A stretch of DNA of 39,314 nt, from contig CAJTFN010000009.1 in assembly GCA_910575815.1 (NCBI GenBank), forward strand, positions 176,994 to 216,307, in the 5' to 3' direction. The DNA comes from Oscillospiraceae bacterium (lineage in GTDB: Bacteria; Bacillota; Clostridia; Oscillospirales; Oscillospiraceae). This document shows positions 24,668-32,606 of the stretch, one piece after another. Position numbers and translations under genes: made by a program. Positions within the stretch are counted from its first letter, which is position 1; every line of letters begins with the position of its first letter. The notes under the pieces were generated by a model, which was given only the letters and a program-made list of their open reading frames with translations, searched no databases and was not told where the DNA came from.

Positions 24668-25424
24668 GCTGAAGCATGTCTCCGTGGGCTATTCGGGCCA
24701 TGTGGTGCTGGAGGATGTGTCCCTGGCTCTCCGGCCCGGACGGGTGCTGGTTCTGCTGGGGCCCAACGGCTGCGGGAAGAGCACGCTGCTGCGGGCCATG
24801 GCCGGTCTTCTTCCCCCCTTGGGCGGGGAGATTTTGCTGGACGGAAAGCGGGAGCGCCATTCCCGGGAAGCCGCCCGGAGGCTGGCCTATCTGCCCCAGT
24901 CCCGGGCGGTGCCCAGTATCACGGCCCGGCGGATGGTGCTCCACGGGCGCTTTCCCTATCTGTCCTATCCCCGGCGGTACCGGAGGGAGGATTACGAGGC
25001 CGTGGACCGGGCGCTGAGGCTGGCGGACGCCCTGGAGCTGGCGGACCGGCCCCTGCCGGAGCTCTCCGGGGGACAGAGGCAGAAGGTCTACCTGGCCATG
25101 GCGCTGGCCCAGGAGACGGAGACCATTCTCATGGACGAGCCCACGACCTATCTGGACATCCGGCGCCAGCTGGAGACTCTGCGGCTGGTTCGCCGTCTGG
25201 CGGAGGAGGGCCGGGCCGTGGCCCTGGTGCTCCACGATCTCTGCCTGGCCCTGACCACGGCGGACGATGTGGCCGTGCTGGGGGAGGGGAAGCTGCTGGC
25301 CCTGAACGGGCCCGAGGAAATTTACCGGAGCCGGGTTCTGGACCGGATGATGGGGGTCCGCCTGGACCGGGCCGCCGGGCCGGGAGGATGGCGCTATTTC
25401 TGCGAACTGCCGGAGGAGGGCTGA
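24660..25424 (+). CDS. ABC transporter ATP-binding protein (FepC type)
   Basis: A 254-residue ATPase beginning at GTG 24660, which overlaps the permease by eight bases and follows AAGGGGGG. Walker A is GPNGCGKST (about 36-44), the signature LSGGQRQKVYLAMALAQE, Walker B ILMDEPTTYLD and switch His in LVLHD. It is of the iron-chelate/cobalamin import subfamily. Residues upstream in the same frame (Cys/Trp-rich) are non-coding shadow of the permease. Energises the importer. Confidence 0.92.
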   Translation: MLELKHVSVGYSGHVVLEDVSLALRPGRVLVLLGPNGCGKSTLLRAMAGLLPPLGGEILLDGKRERHSREAARRLAYLPQSRAVPSITARRMVLHGRFPYLSYPRRYRREDYEAVDRALRLADALELADRPLPELSGGQRQKVYLAMALAQETETILMDEPTTYLDIRRQLETLRLVRRLAEEGRAVALVLHDLCLALTTADDVAVLGEGKLLALNGPEEIYRSRVLDRMMGVRLDRAAGPGGWRYFCELPEEG

Positions 25425-25427
25425 GGC

Positions 25428-26765
25428 ATGGGATACTTTCCGTTTTTCATGGACCTGGAGGGCTGGGAGGGCCTCGTCGCAGGCGGGGGGACGGTGGCTT
25501 TGCGAAAGATTGAAAAGCTTCTGCCCTACGGTCCCCGGCTCACCGTGGCCGCGCCGGAGCTGCTGCCGGAGATCGAGAACACACCGGGTCTGACGCTGGT
25601 CCACCGGGTCTTTGCGCCCTCTATGCTGGAGGGAAAGCGCTTCGTGATCGCCGCCACGGACGATCCGGAGGCGAACCGGGAGATTGCCGTCCTCTGCCGG
25701 GAGCGTGGCGTCCTGGTGAACGCGGTGGACGACAAGGAACAGTGTACCTTCCTGTTTCCCGCCCTGCTCAAGCGGGGGGAATTGACCCTGGGGGTCTCCA
25801 CCGCCGGAGCCAGCCCCAGCGCCGCCGCCTGGGTGAGGCGGCGGGCCGCCGAGGCGGTTCCCGAGAACTTCGGGGAGCTGCTGGACGGGCTGGCCGCCCT
25901 GCGCCCCACGGTCCGGCAGCGGGTGCCGGAGGCCCGCCGGGCGGATGTGTTCGCCCGGTTGCTCGCTGTGGGATTGGAGGAGGGCTTCCCCTTGCCGGAG
26001 GATGTCCTGACGGCCATCCTGGAGGACGGGGACAAGGTGGGCAAGGTGTACCTGGTGGGCGCGGGCTGCGGCGCGGCGGACCTTATCACCCTTCGGGGCC
26101 ACCGGCTGCTGGAGCGCTGCGGCGCGGTGGTGTACGACGATCTGCTGGACCCGGCGCTGCTGGACGCCGCGCCGGAGGAAGCGGAGAGAATCTACGTGGG
26201 CAAGCGCCTGGGCCGCCATTCCATGGCCCAGGAGGACATCAACGCCCTGCTGGTGGCCAAGGCCCGGGAGGGCAGGATGGTGGTCCGCCTGAAAGGGGGA
26301 GACCCCTTCGTCTTTGGCCGGGGCGGGGAAGAGGCGCTGGCCCTTCAGGCCGCCGGGATTCCCTGGGAGTATGTCCCCGGCGTTACCTCCGCCGTGGCCG
26401 TGCCGGGAGAGGCGGGAATTCCGGTCACCCATCGGGGCGTGAGCCGGAGCTTCCATGCAATTACCGCCCACACGGCGGATTCGCCGGACGGATTGCCGCC
26501 CCGTCTGGAGGAGCTGGCCGGGCTGGAGGGGACCCTGGTGTTTCTCATGGGCCTGTCCCGTCTGGAGGAGCTGGCCCGTCGCCTCGTCGAGGCCGGGATG
26601 ATGCCAGAGACCCCAGCCGCCGTGATTTCCGGAAAAAACGCCCCCCGGCCGATGACGGTTCGGGGGACGGTGGAGGACATTGCGGAAAGAGCTCGAGAGG
26701 CGGGGGTTCAGGCTCCGGCGGTTATTTTGGTGGGAGGCTCAGCGGAGCTGCGGATTGGAGGATAG
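25428..26765 (+). CDS. cysG: Fused siroheme synthase: precorrin-2 dehydrogenase/ferrochelatase and uroporphyrinogen-III methyltransferase
   Basis: A 445-residue fusion in CysG order. Residues 1 to about 150 are the SirC-type NAD domain (LVAGGGTVALRKIEKLLPYG, IAATDDPEANREIA, VNAVDDKEQCTFLFPA); from about 207 to the end is SUMT/CobA (VYLVGAGCGAADLITLRG, GGDPFVFGRGGEE, VPGVTSAVAVPGEAGIP). It would convert uroporphyrinogen III to sirohydrochlorin and, if the N-part is bifunctional, insert iron to give siroheme. The start lies three bases after the ATPase stop, so it is in the same operon as the importer and downstream of the siroheme-dependent reductase. The usual VGAGPGDPDLLT motif is GAGCGAADLIT here. 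Confidence 0.93.
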   Translation: MGYFPFFMDLEGWEGLVAGGGTVALRKIEKLLPYGPRLTVAAPELLPEIENTPGLTLVHRVFAPSMLEGKRFVIAATDDPEANREIAVLCRERGVLVNAVDDKEQCTFLFPALLKRGELTLGVSTAGASPSAAAWVRRRAAEAVPENFGELLDGLAALRPTVRQRVPEARRADVFARLLAVGLEEGFPLPEDVLTAILEDGDKVGKVYLVGAGCGAADLITLRGHRLLERCGAVVYDDLLDPALLDAAPEEAERIYVGKRLGRHSMAQEDINALLVAKAREGRMVVRLKGGDPFVFGRGGEEALALQAAGIPWEYVPGVTSAVAVPGEAGIPVTHRGVSRSFHAITAHTADSPDGLPPRLEELAGLEGTLVFLMGLSRLEELARRLVEAGMMPETPAAVISGKNAPRPMTVRGTVEDIAERAREAGVQAPAVILVGGSAELRIGG

Positions 26766-26797
26766 TGGGCCGCGGGCCGCCGGAGGCGGTTGGGAGG

Positions 26798-28135
26798 CTA
26801 GGCGCCGCCATAGTGATAACGTGCTCTCTGGGTCACCAGGAACAGGATGGTGATAAAGAGGGTCAGCAATTCCGCCGCGGTCACGGCCAGCCAGATGCCG
26901 TCCAGCTCCAGGAAGAGGGGAAGGACGAAGATGGCCGCCGTTTGAAAGAGCAGCGTGCGGAGGAAGGCGATGGCGGCGGAGATGACGCCGTTTCCCAGGG
27001 CGGTGAAAAAAGCGGAGCCGAAAATGTTGAAGCCCATGGCCAGGAAGGAAAGGGCGTACAGCCGGAAGCCCCGGGTGGTGAGAAGCAGCAGCTCCGCGTC
27101 ATAGCCCACAAAAATCCGGGACAGAGGTCTCGCCAGGGCCACGGCTGCGGCGGTGAGGCCGGCGCAGGAGAGGAGCATCAGCAAGAGGCTCTTGCGGAGG
27201 AGACTTTGGAGCTCCGCGTGATTTCCCGCGCCGTAGTGGTAGCTGATGACGGGGCCCGCGCCGATGGAGTAGCCCATGAAGACGCCAATGAAGATGAAGT
27301 TCACGTACATGATGACCCCGAAGGCCGCCACACCGTCCTCTCCGATGAGGCGCATGAGCTGAAAGTTATAGAGAATACTCACCAGGGACGTGGACAGATT
27401 GCTCATCATCTCCGAGGAGCCGTTGGAGCAGGTCTGGGCCAGAATCCGGCCCTCGAACCGGGTTTGGGTCAGGCGGAGGGGCGTTTGGTTGGGCAGAAGG
27501 AAGAACACCAGAGGCACCACGCCTCCCACCAGGGAGCTGGCCACCGTGGCGATGGCCGCCCCGGCCACGCCCCAGGGCAGAACCCCCACCAGCAGCCAGT
27601 CCCCGGCCATATTGGTAAGGCCCGCCGCCACCGTGAGGCCCAGGCCCATCTTGGGGCGCTCCGCCGCCACCAGGAAGCTCTGAAACATATTCTGCAAAAT
27701 AAAGGGCACCAGGGCCAGGGACAGGATGCGCCCGTATTGGACGGCCAGGGGCAGCAGTTCCCCCGTGGCTCCCAGGGCGGCGCAGAGGGGTTCTATGATG
27801 AGAAGTCCGACCACCGTCAGAACCAGACCGGCGATGGCGCCGGTGAGGACAATGAGGGAGAAATAGCGCCTGGCCCGGGGAAGGTCTCCCCCTCCCATGG
27901 CTCTGGCTACCACGGCGCTGCCGCCGGTGCCCAGCATGAAGCCCACCGTGGCGAAAATCATCAGGGCGGGCATGATGAGGTTCACCGCCGCGAAGGCGGT
28001 CTTCCCCGCGTAGTTGGAGACGAAGACGCCGTCCACCACGCCGTAGATGGACGTGAAGATCATCATGACGATGGTGGGGAAGGTGAAGCGAAGGAGCTTC
28101 GGGTAAGTGAAATGCTCGGATAAATGGATATGCAT
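26798..28135 (-). CDS. MATE family multidrug/sodium antiporter
   Basis: A 445-residue membrane protein with about 12 spans in two six-helix halves. Features of the MATE/DinF-NorM family are the N-terminal FPTIVMMIFTSIYGVVDGVFVSN, the GTGGSAVVARAMGGGD loop, and the second-half repeat GYSIGAGPVISYHYGAGN. The start at 28135 follows AAAGGA; a longer frame upstream lies in the intergenic region. It exports cationic compounds or other small molecules by Na+ or H+ exchange. Downstream of a MarR repressor gene on the same strand, so probably induced by a ligand of that repressor. Confidence 0.93.
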   Translation of the reverse strand: MHIHLSEHFTYPKLLRFTFPTIVMMIFTSIYGVVDGVFVSNYAGKTAFAAVNLIMPALMIFATVGFMLGTGGSAVVARAMGGGDLPRARRYFSLIVLTGAIAGLVLTVVGLLIIEPLCAALGATGELLPLAVQYGRILSLALVPFILQNMFQSFLVAAERPKMGLGLTVAAGLTNMAGDWLLVGVLPWGVAGAAIATVASSLVGGVVPLVFFLLPNQTPLRLTQTRFEGRILAQTCSNGSSEMMSNLSTSLVSILYNFQLMRLIGEDGVAAFGVIMYVNFIFIGVFMGYSIGAGPVISYHYGAGNHAELQSLLRKSLLLMLLSCAGLTAAAVALARPLSRIFVGYDAELLLLTTRGFRLYALSFLAMGFNIFGSAFFTALGNGVISAAIAFLRTLLFQTAAIFVLPLFLELDGIWLAVTAAELLTLFITILFLVTQRARYHYGGA

Positions 28136-28185
28136 AGGGATTTCCTTTCTCTTTGTATCAGGGGCCGCCGGAGTTTCCGGCGGTT

Positions 28186-28626
28186 TTATGGTTTGGAAAG
28201 GGAGGCCGCCGCCTTTCGGAAGAGGGAGAGCCATTTCTGGGACAGACGGATCATATCCCGCAGCTCCTCCTCGGTCAGCCCCCCGGCAGCGGCCCGCTCG
28301 GCCGCCATGATGGGAAGGACTTTTTCACGGACCAGCTCCTGGCCCTGAGCTGTGAGGAAGAGGGAGACCTCCCGGCCCTCTCTGGGACGGAGGGAGAGAA
28401 AGCCGTCCCGCTCCAGCTTCCGAACGGAGGAGTGGACGGTCTGCTTGCTGATAGAGACTTGACGGCAGATGTCCTTCTGCGTGCAGCCGTCCCCTTGTTC
28501 CACCAGGCACCACAGTACCCAGAGGGCGCTGTCCGACAGGCCCAGGGCCTGGGCCAGGGTGTGGTAGAATTCATCAATTTGGTGGTCGGCCTGGAGGTAT
28601 TCCTGAAACAGCGTGTAATGATCCAT
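28186..28626 (-). CDS. MarR family transcriptional regulator
   Basis: A 146-residue winged-helix regulator. The DNA-recognition region spans LWCLVEQGDGCTQKDICRQV, SISKQTVHSSVRKLERDG and the beta-wing FLSLRPREGREVSLFLT. The N- and C-terminal helices form the dimer interface. Start ATG at 28626 follows AAGGAGC. It precedes the MATE gene by about 50 bases on the same strand, the usual arrangement for a repressor of an efflux gene, and a matching long inverted repeat overlaps its promoter (28645-28706), implying autorepression. Confidence 0.93.
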   Translation of the reverse strand: MDHYTLFQEYLQADHQIDEFYHTLAQALGLSDSALWVLWCLVEQGDGCTQKDICRQVSISKQTVHSSVRKLERDGFLSLRPREGREVSLFLTAQGQELVREKVLPIMAAERAAAGGLTEEELRDMIRLSQKWLSLFRKAAASLSKP

Positions 28627-28644
28627 ATGCGGGCTCCTTATTAT

Positions 28645-28706
28645 GGTATGAAATCGGACTTGCTGAGGACAAATGGTAGTATAGTCTGATTTCATACCAA
28701 GGTCAA
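28645..28706 (-). promoter_or_regulatory. marR-MATE promoter with long inverted repeat operator
   Basis: On the minus strand the promoter is -35 TTGACC (28701-28706), 17-base spacer and -10 TATACT (28678-28683). A 16-base inverted repeat with one mismatch has one arm GGTATGAAATCGGACT at 28645-28660 and the other AGTCTGATTTCATACC at 28683-28698. The second arm fills the spacer between the -35 and -10 boxes and the first lies in the 5' leader, so binding would block polymerase. Confidence 0.85.
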
Positions 28707-28756
28707 CCGTGAATCTGCACAAGGATACTGGGGAACCCCCTGTAGGATATGTAGAA

Positions 28757-28782
28757 AGGGGCCCGGAATCCGGGCCCCTGGT
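28757..28782 (-). terminator. Terminator of spoVAD
   Basis: Eleven-base arms AGGGGCCCGGA and TCCGGGCCCCT separated by one base, followed on the minus strand by TTTCT. It lies directly next to the spoVAD stop codon. Confidence 0.7.
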
Positions 28783-29798
28783 TACTTTGTGGTGGAGATG
28801 CAGAGGGCGTGGCAGATGGAGGGGATCGACTCCCCTTGAAAACTGGAGGTCGGGGAGAGCAGGGCTCCGGTGGGGGCGAAGACGATCTTCTTCCACTTCC
28901 CCTGCCGCAGGCCGGAGAGGAGATAGCCGTTGAACACCGAGGCGGAGCAGCCGCAGCCGGAGCCTCCGGCGTGCATGTCCTGTTTCTCCCGGTCGTAGAG
29001 CAGGAGGCCGCAGTCCTGGAAATGCTCTCCCATGTCGATGCCGTCCCGGGAGAAGAAGTCCCGGACGATGGCATGACCCAGTTCCCCCAGGTCCCCGGTG
29101 ACCACCAGGTCGTAGTCCTGGGGCTTGGTATTTGTGTCCTGGAAAAAGGCGGAAAGGGTGTCGTAGGCCGCCGGGGCCATGGCGGCCCCCATGTTGTTGG
29201 CGTCCGCGATGCCCTTGTCCACGATTTTTCCGCAGGTGACGTGGGTGATATAGGGCCCCTCTCCCTGGGAGGCCAGGATGGTGCACCCGGCGGCGGTGGC
29301 AGTCCACTGGGCGGTGGGGGTCCGCTGGTTGCCGTAGGGCACGGGCATCCGGTATTGGCGCTCCGCCGTGCAGAAGTGGGAGGAGGTCATGGCGGCGGCC
29401 TTTTCCGCGAAGCCGCCATCAATGGCCATGGCCGCCAGGGAGAGGGATTCCCCCATGGTGGAGCAGGCTCCGTAGAGCCCGTAGAAGGGCACGCCGAATT
29501 CCCGCAGGCCGAAGGAGGAGCCGATGCACTGGTTCAACAGGTCCCCGGCGAAAATATAATCCAGGTCTCCGGGCTTGAGCTTAATCTGGTCCAGGGCCCG
29601 CTGGAGGACCCGCTTTTGCATCATGGATTCCGCCTTCTCCCAGGTCTTTTCCCCGAAGAAGGAATCCTGTTCCAGTTCGTCGAAGTGCTCCCGAAGGGGA
29701 CCTTCACCTTCCAGCTTGCCGCCGATGTTGGCGTAGGAGATCACGGAGGGGGGATGCTCCAGGGCGACGGTACGGCGTCCGATCCGTTTGTTGTTCAT
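28782..29798 (-). CDS. spoVAD: Stage V sporulation protein AD
   Basis: A 338-residue thiolase-fold protein, the normal SpoVAD length. Family segments include EHPPSVISYANIGG, IFAGDLLNQCIGSSFGLRE, LYGACSTMGESL and MTSSHFCTAERQYR, and the C-terminal GGSGCGCSA. SpoVAD binds dipicolinic acid in the forespore for uptake into the spore core, together with SpoVAC and SpoVAE. Here neither partner is adjacent, so this copy is an orphan. ATG at 29798 follows AAGGAGG; a longer frame upstream is not supported. It indicates an endospore former. Confidence 0.96.
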   Translation of the reverse strand: MNNKRIGRRTVALEHPPSVISYANIGGKLEGEGPLREHFDELEQDSFFGEKTWEKAESMMQKRVLQRALDQIKLKPGDLDYIFAGDLLNQCIGSSFGLREFGVPFYGLYGACSTMGESLSLAAMAIDGGFAEKAAAMTSSHFCTAERQYRMPVPYGNQRTPTAQWTATAAGCTILASQGEGPYITHVTCGKIVDKGIADANNMGAAMAPAAYDTLSAFFQDTNTKPQDYDLVVTGDLGELGHAIVRDFFSRDGIDMGEHFQDCGLLLYDREKQDMHAGGSGCGCSASVFNGYLLSGLRQGKWKKIVFAPTGALLSPTSSFQGESIPSICHALCISTTK

Positions 29799-30155
29799 GG
29801 CGCGCCTCCTTGTGGCAGTGGTGTTCACCGGAGCGCCGGCCCGCTTGAAAAGCACGATTTGCGTTCCGCCCTGGCGAGGGCGGTTTGCCGGAGCTTCGCG
29901 CTGTGAGCAGGCGGTGACGGTGAAGTGGGGAAAGAGGCCGCTTCCGGGGCCTCCCGCGGCGGGGGCGCCGCGGACCTCCGGAAAATTCTCCGGAAGCATT
30001 GCCAGGATAGTTTGCGCGCCGGACGGAATTTTATGCGGGGAAAGGAGGCAAAAAGTGCCCTGTTTGTCCCGAGCTCTTGCGGAGAAGGGGCGGGTTTGTT
30101 ATAGTAAAATACGACAAATCCCTCTGGGGAAAATGAGGTTAAAGGAGAGAGCGCA
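29799..30155. other. Intergenic region between divergent spoVAD and AIM24 genes
   Basis: No gene found. On the minus strand GCATA (30032-30036), 17 bases and CAAACTA (30008-30014) resemble a sigma-G promoter (GYATA and CATnnTA) with one mismatch, fitting forespore expression of spoVAD but leaving a 200-base leader. GC-rich hairpins lie around 29940-30000. Confidence 0.35.
30077..30105 (+). promoter_or_regulatory. Promoter for the AIM24 gene
   Basis: -35 TTGCGG (30077-30082), 17-base spacer and -10 TATAGT (30100-30105). The -10 is good, the -35 weak. Confidence 0.5.
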
Positions 30156-30836
30156 ATGAACTATGAGATTAAAGGCGAGCCCATGCCTGTTGTCATTTGC
30201 AACCTGAACGCCGGGGAGAGCATGATTACGGAGAAGGGTTCCATGGTGTGGATGAGCCCCAACATGGAGATGCAGACCTCCGCCGGGGGCAGCATCGGCA
30301 AGGCCTTTGGCCGGATGTTCTCCGGGGAATCCATGTTTCAAAACATTTACACGGCCAAGGGCGGCCCGGGTATGATCGCCTTTGCGTCCAGCTTCCCCGG
30401 CACCATTCGCGCTGTGGAAATCGGGCCGGGCAAGTCCATTGTGGCGCAGAAGTCCGCGTTCCTGGCGTCGGAGCAGGGGGTGGAGCTGTCCGTATTCTTC
30501 CAGAAGAAGATGGGAGCGGGCTTCTTCGGCGGCGAGGGCTTCATTATGCAGAAGCTCTCCGGCCGGGGGATCGCCTTTTTGGAAATTGACGGCTCCGCCG
30601 TGGAGTACGACCTGGCTCCGGGTCAGCAGCTGATTGTGGACACCGGAAATCTGGCCATGATGGACGAGACCTGCTCCATCGACATCCAGTCCGTCAAGGG
30701 GGTGAAAAACGTCCTCTTCGGTGGGGAGGGGATGTTTAACACTGTGGTCACAGGGCCGGGCCATGTGGTGCTTCAGACCATGCCGCTGAGCGCCTTTGCC
30801 GGGTCCATCGCCTCGGTGCTGCCCAGCAAGAGCTGA
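30156..30836 (+). CDS. AIM24 / TIGR00266 family protein
   Basis: A 226-residue protein with the two-fold beta-sandwich of the AIM24 (DUF124) family. Recognisable segments are MNYEIKGEPMPVVICNLNAGE at the start, the SMVWMSPN strand, and the Gly-rich GEGFIMQKLSGRGIAFLEIDG region with the following YDLAPGQQLIVDTG. Function in bacteria is unknown; no signal or membrane span is present. AAAGGAG precedes the ATG. It is monocistronic with its own promoter and terminator. Confidence 0.9.
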   Translation: MNYEIKGEPMPVVICNLNAGESMITEKGSMVWMSPNMEMQTSAGGSIGKAFGRMFSGESMFQNIYTAKGGPGMIAFASSFPGTIRAVEIGPGKSIVAQKSAFLASEQGVELSVFFQKKMGAGFFGGEGFIMQKLSGRGIAFLEIDGSAVEYDLAPGQQLIVDTGNLAMMDETCSIDIQSVKGVKNVLFGGEGMFNTVVTGPGHVVLQTMPLSAFAGSIASVLPSKS

Positions 30837-30922
30837 GGGATAGGAAAATTGGCTCTTACATATCCTGTCTAGGGTGTGCTGTTGGGTGCGGCCCAAAAAT
30901 TGAGGAATAGCTCTGCCATGCA

Positions 30923-30972
30923 AAAGCGGGTCCCCGGAGAGGTGCGTCTCTCCAGGGACCCGCTTTTTTTGT
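30923..30972. terminator. Strong terminator after the AIM24 gene
   Basis: An extended stem: AAAAGCGGGTCCC pairs with GGGACCCGCTTTT, and GGAGAG with CTCTCC inside it, followed by seven T. The A-rich left flank lets it also serve the opposing minus-strand gene ending at 31046. Confidence 0.9.
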
Positions 30973-31045
30973 GCGTGCAGCCTCTGGGGCGGACACACAG
31001 GTCCGCTCCAGAGGCGTAATTTTTAAACCGGGCGTTCCCGTTCAT

Positions 31046-32560
31046 TTAAGCGCTTTCTGCGCAGAGCTTTGCCCCGCCCAGGGCCACGGCGAAGACAAAC
31101 CAGAAGATGCACATGACCCGGGGATAGTTCCAGAGGTAATCCGCCAGGCCGCAGACCATGGCCCCGCAGAGGGCGGCGCAGGCGGCGCAGGTGATGGTCC
31201 TGGCGGCTCCGTCGGCGCAGTGGCGGACGGTGTGGGCCGCCCGCTTGATGCCCCAGAGGAGGGAGCCCACGAAGCCCACGAAGCCAAGAATTCCCATTTC
31301 CGCCCAGACCTGAAGGTAGATGTTGTGGGCGTGGACGAAGGGGGTTCGGGCATGGTAGAAGTTCAGCAGCTTCACATAGCGCTGTACGGCGGCGGTGCCC
31401 AGCCCCGCGCCGGAGAGAGGACGCCGGGTAATGACCTCCAGGCCGGCCTTGAAGAGGGGGAAGCGGCTGTTGGTGGATGAATCGGAGCTGTCAAAAATTG
31501 TGAGAATACGATTCCATATGCTGGCGGGCAGGAAGGGAATCGCCAGAAGGCACAGCGCGAAGAAAACGGGCATCAGCTTGGGCTTCCACAGGAAAATCAG
31601 CACTACCATGACGCAGGCCATGCCGATCCAGGCGGAACGGCAGTAGGTCATGCCCAGGGCGGCCGTTCCCAGAACCAGGGCCACGGCGGCGGCCAGCCTG
31701 GAGAGGAGATGCTTGGAACAAAGGAGCAGGGCCAGAGTCAGGGGCAGCAGGAGAAGCAGTACCTCGGCGAAGGTGTTGGGATTGTCGAAGAAGGAGAGAA
31801 CCCGGCTGGGCATGTCGGCGTTCAGGTCCATGTCCACGTAGGACTCGTTGACCTCCAGACCGGAGAGGCGCTGGTAGATGGCATACAGCGAGGAGAGGGC
31901 CACGCAGCCGGAGGCTCCCGCCGCCAAGCGTTTCAGCTCTTCTGCGGAGCGCAGGGCGCTGACCGTCACCAGGACGCAGAGGGCGGCGGAGACATGGTAG
32001 ATCAAAAAGCGGACGGAGGCGTTCCGGGTCAGGGAGAAGACCACCCCCAGCACCACGGCGCCGAACATCAGCGTGGGATAAAACCCCACGCGCTCCACGT
32101 CCAAATGCCGGTCCCCCCGGCCCATGGCTCCGACCAGGAGGAGAAGCAGCAGGAGGAGGAAGGCCATCAGGGTGTAGGCGTTGTTCCACCGCTCATAGGG
32201 GATGATCCACAGCAGCAGAATCAGCCAGCCCTCGGCGACGGCGGTTTCATCCCCCAAACGGAAGGCCAGCCGGGCAAAAAAGCTGCCCTCAAAGGTTCCC
32301 TCCAGGGCCAGGTAGAACTTCCGCAGGAGTCCCCCCGGCAGGTTCACCAGCCAGGACAGAAGACGGCAGACCCCGCTGTCCGGCCAGGACCGGGCCACGG
32401 CGCCCTCCCGGCAAAGGGGCTGGAGGATGGCGCTTTCGTCAATCTGGCGGCTGCACCAGGCGCCGCCCCGGACGGCCAGCCGGTGGAGCCCGCTGTCCTC
32501 ATAGGTGGCCAGAAGAAGGGCCAGGAGATGGCAGAGATAGCTTTCTTTTAAAAGAGTCAT
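31046..32560 (-). CDS. O-antigen ligase / polymerase family membrane protein
   Basis: A 504-residue multi-spanning membrane protein. The C-terminal Wzy_C/WaaL-like signature is clear: FPLFKAGLEVITRRPLSGAGLG followed by the large outer loop with VHAHNIYLQVWAEMGILGF; many hydrophobic spans lie on both sides. The N-terminal ~120 residues are soluble and family-specific. Such proteins polymerise or ligate surface glycans using lipid-linked donors on the outer face of the membrane. I chose the second ATG (32560), since GGGGA precedes it by about six bases and the first ATG (32572) has none. It follows a glycosyltransferase gene on the same strand, so a shared role in S-layer or wall glycan is likely. 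Confidence 0.85.
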   Translation of the reverse strand: MTLLKESYLCHLLALLLATYEDSGLHRLAVRGGAWCSRQIDESAILQPLCREGAVARSWPDSGVCRLLSWLVNLPGGLLRKFYLALEGTFEGSFFARLAFRLGDETAVAEGWLILLLWIIPYERWNNAYTLMAFLLLLLLLLVGAMGRGDRHLDVERVGFYPTLMFGAVVLGVVFSLTRNASVRFLIYHVSAALCVLVTVSALRSAEELKRLAAGASGCVALSSLYAIYQRLSGLEVNESYVDMDLNADMPSRVLSFFDNPNTFAEVLLLLLPLTLALLLCSKHLLSRLAAAVALVLGTAALGMTYCRSAWIGMACVMVVLIFLWKPKLMPVFFALCLLAIPFLPASIWNRILTIFDSSDSSTNSRFPLFKAGLEVITRRPLSGAGLGTAAVQRYVKLLNFYHARTPFVHAHNIYLQVWAEMGILGFVGFVGSLLWGIKRAAHTVRHCADGAARTITCAACAALCGAMVCGLADYLWNYPRVMCIFWFVFAVALGGAKLCAESA

Positions 32561-32606
32561 GTTGTTCCCCATTTCATATGTGGCACTGAGAGTTGTGTCC
32601 GGCGCT

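Noticed and set aside
25742..28123. 793-codon plus-strand frame across cysG and antisense to the MATE gene
   Set aside because: Gly/Arg-rich low-complexity product spanning two recognised genes on opposite strands; not a real gene.
28136..28234. N-terminal extension of the MATE protein
   Set aside because: Pro/Lys-rich codons before the conserved start overlap the end of marR; ATG 28135 has a good ribosome site.
29799..29999. N-terminal extension of spoVAD
   Set aside because: The upstream codons are in GC-rich non-conserved sequence and the ATG at 29798 has a perfect AAGGAGG and family-typical start.
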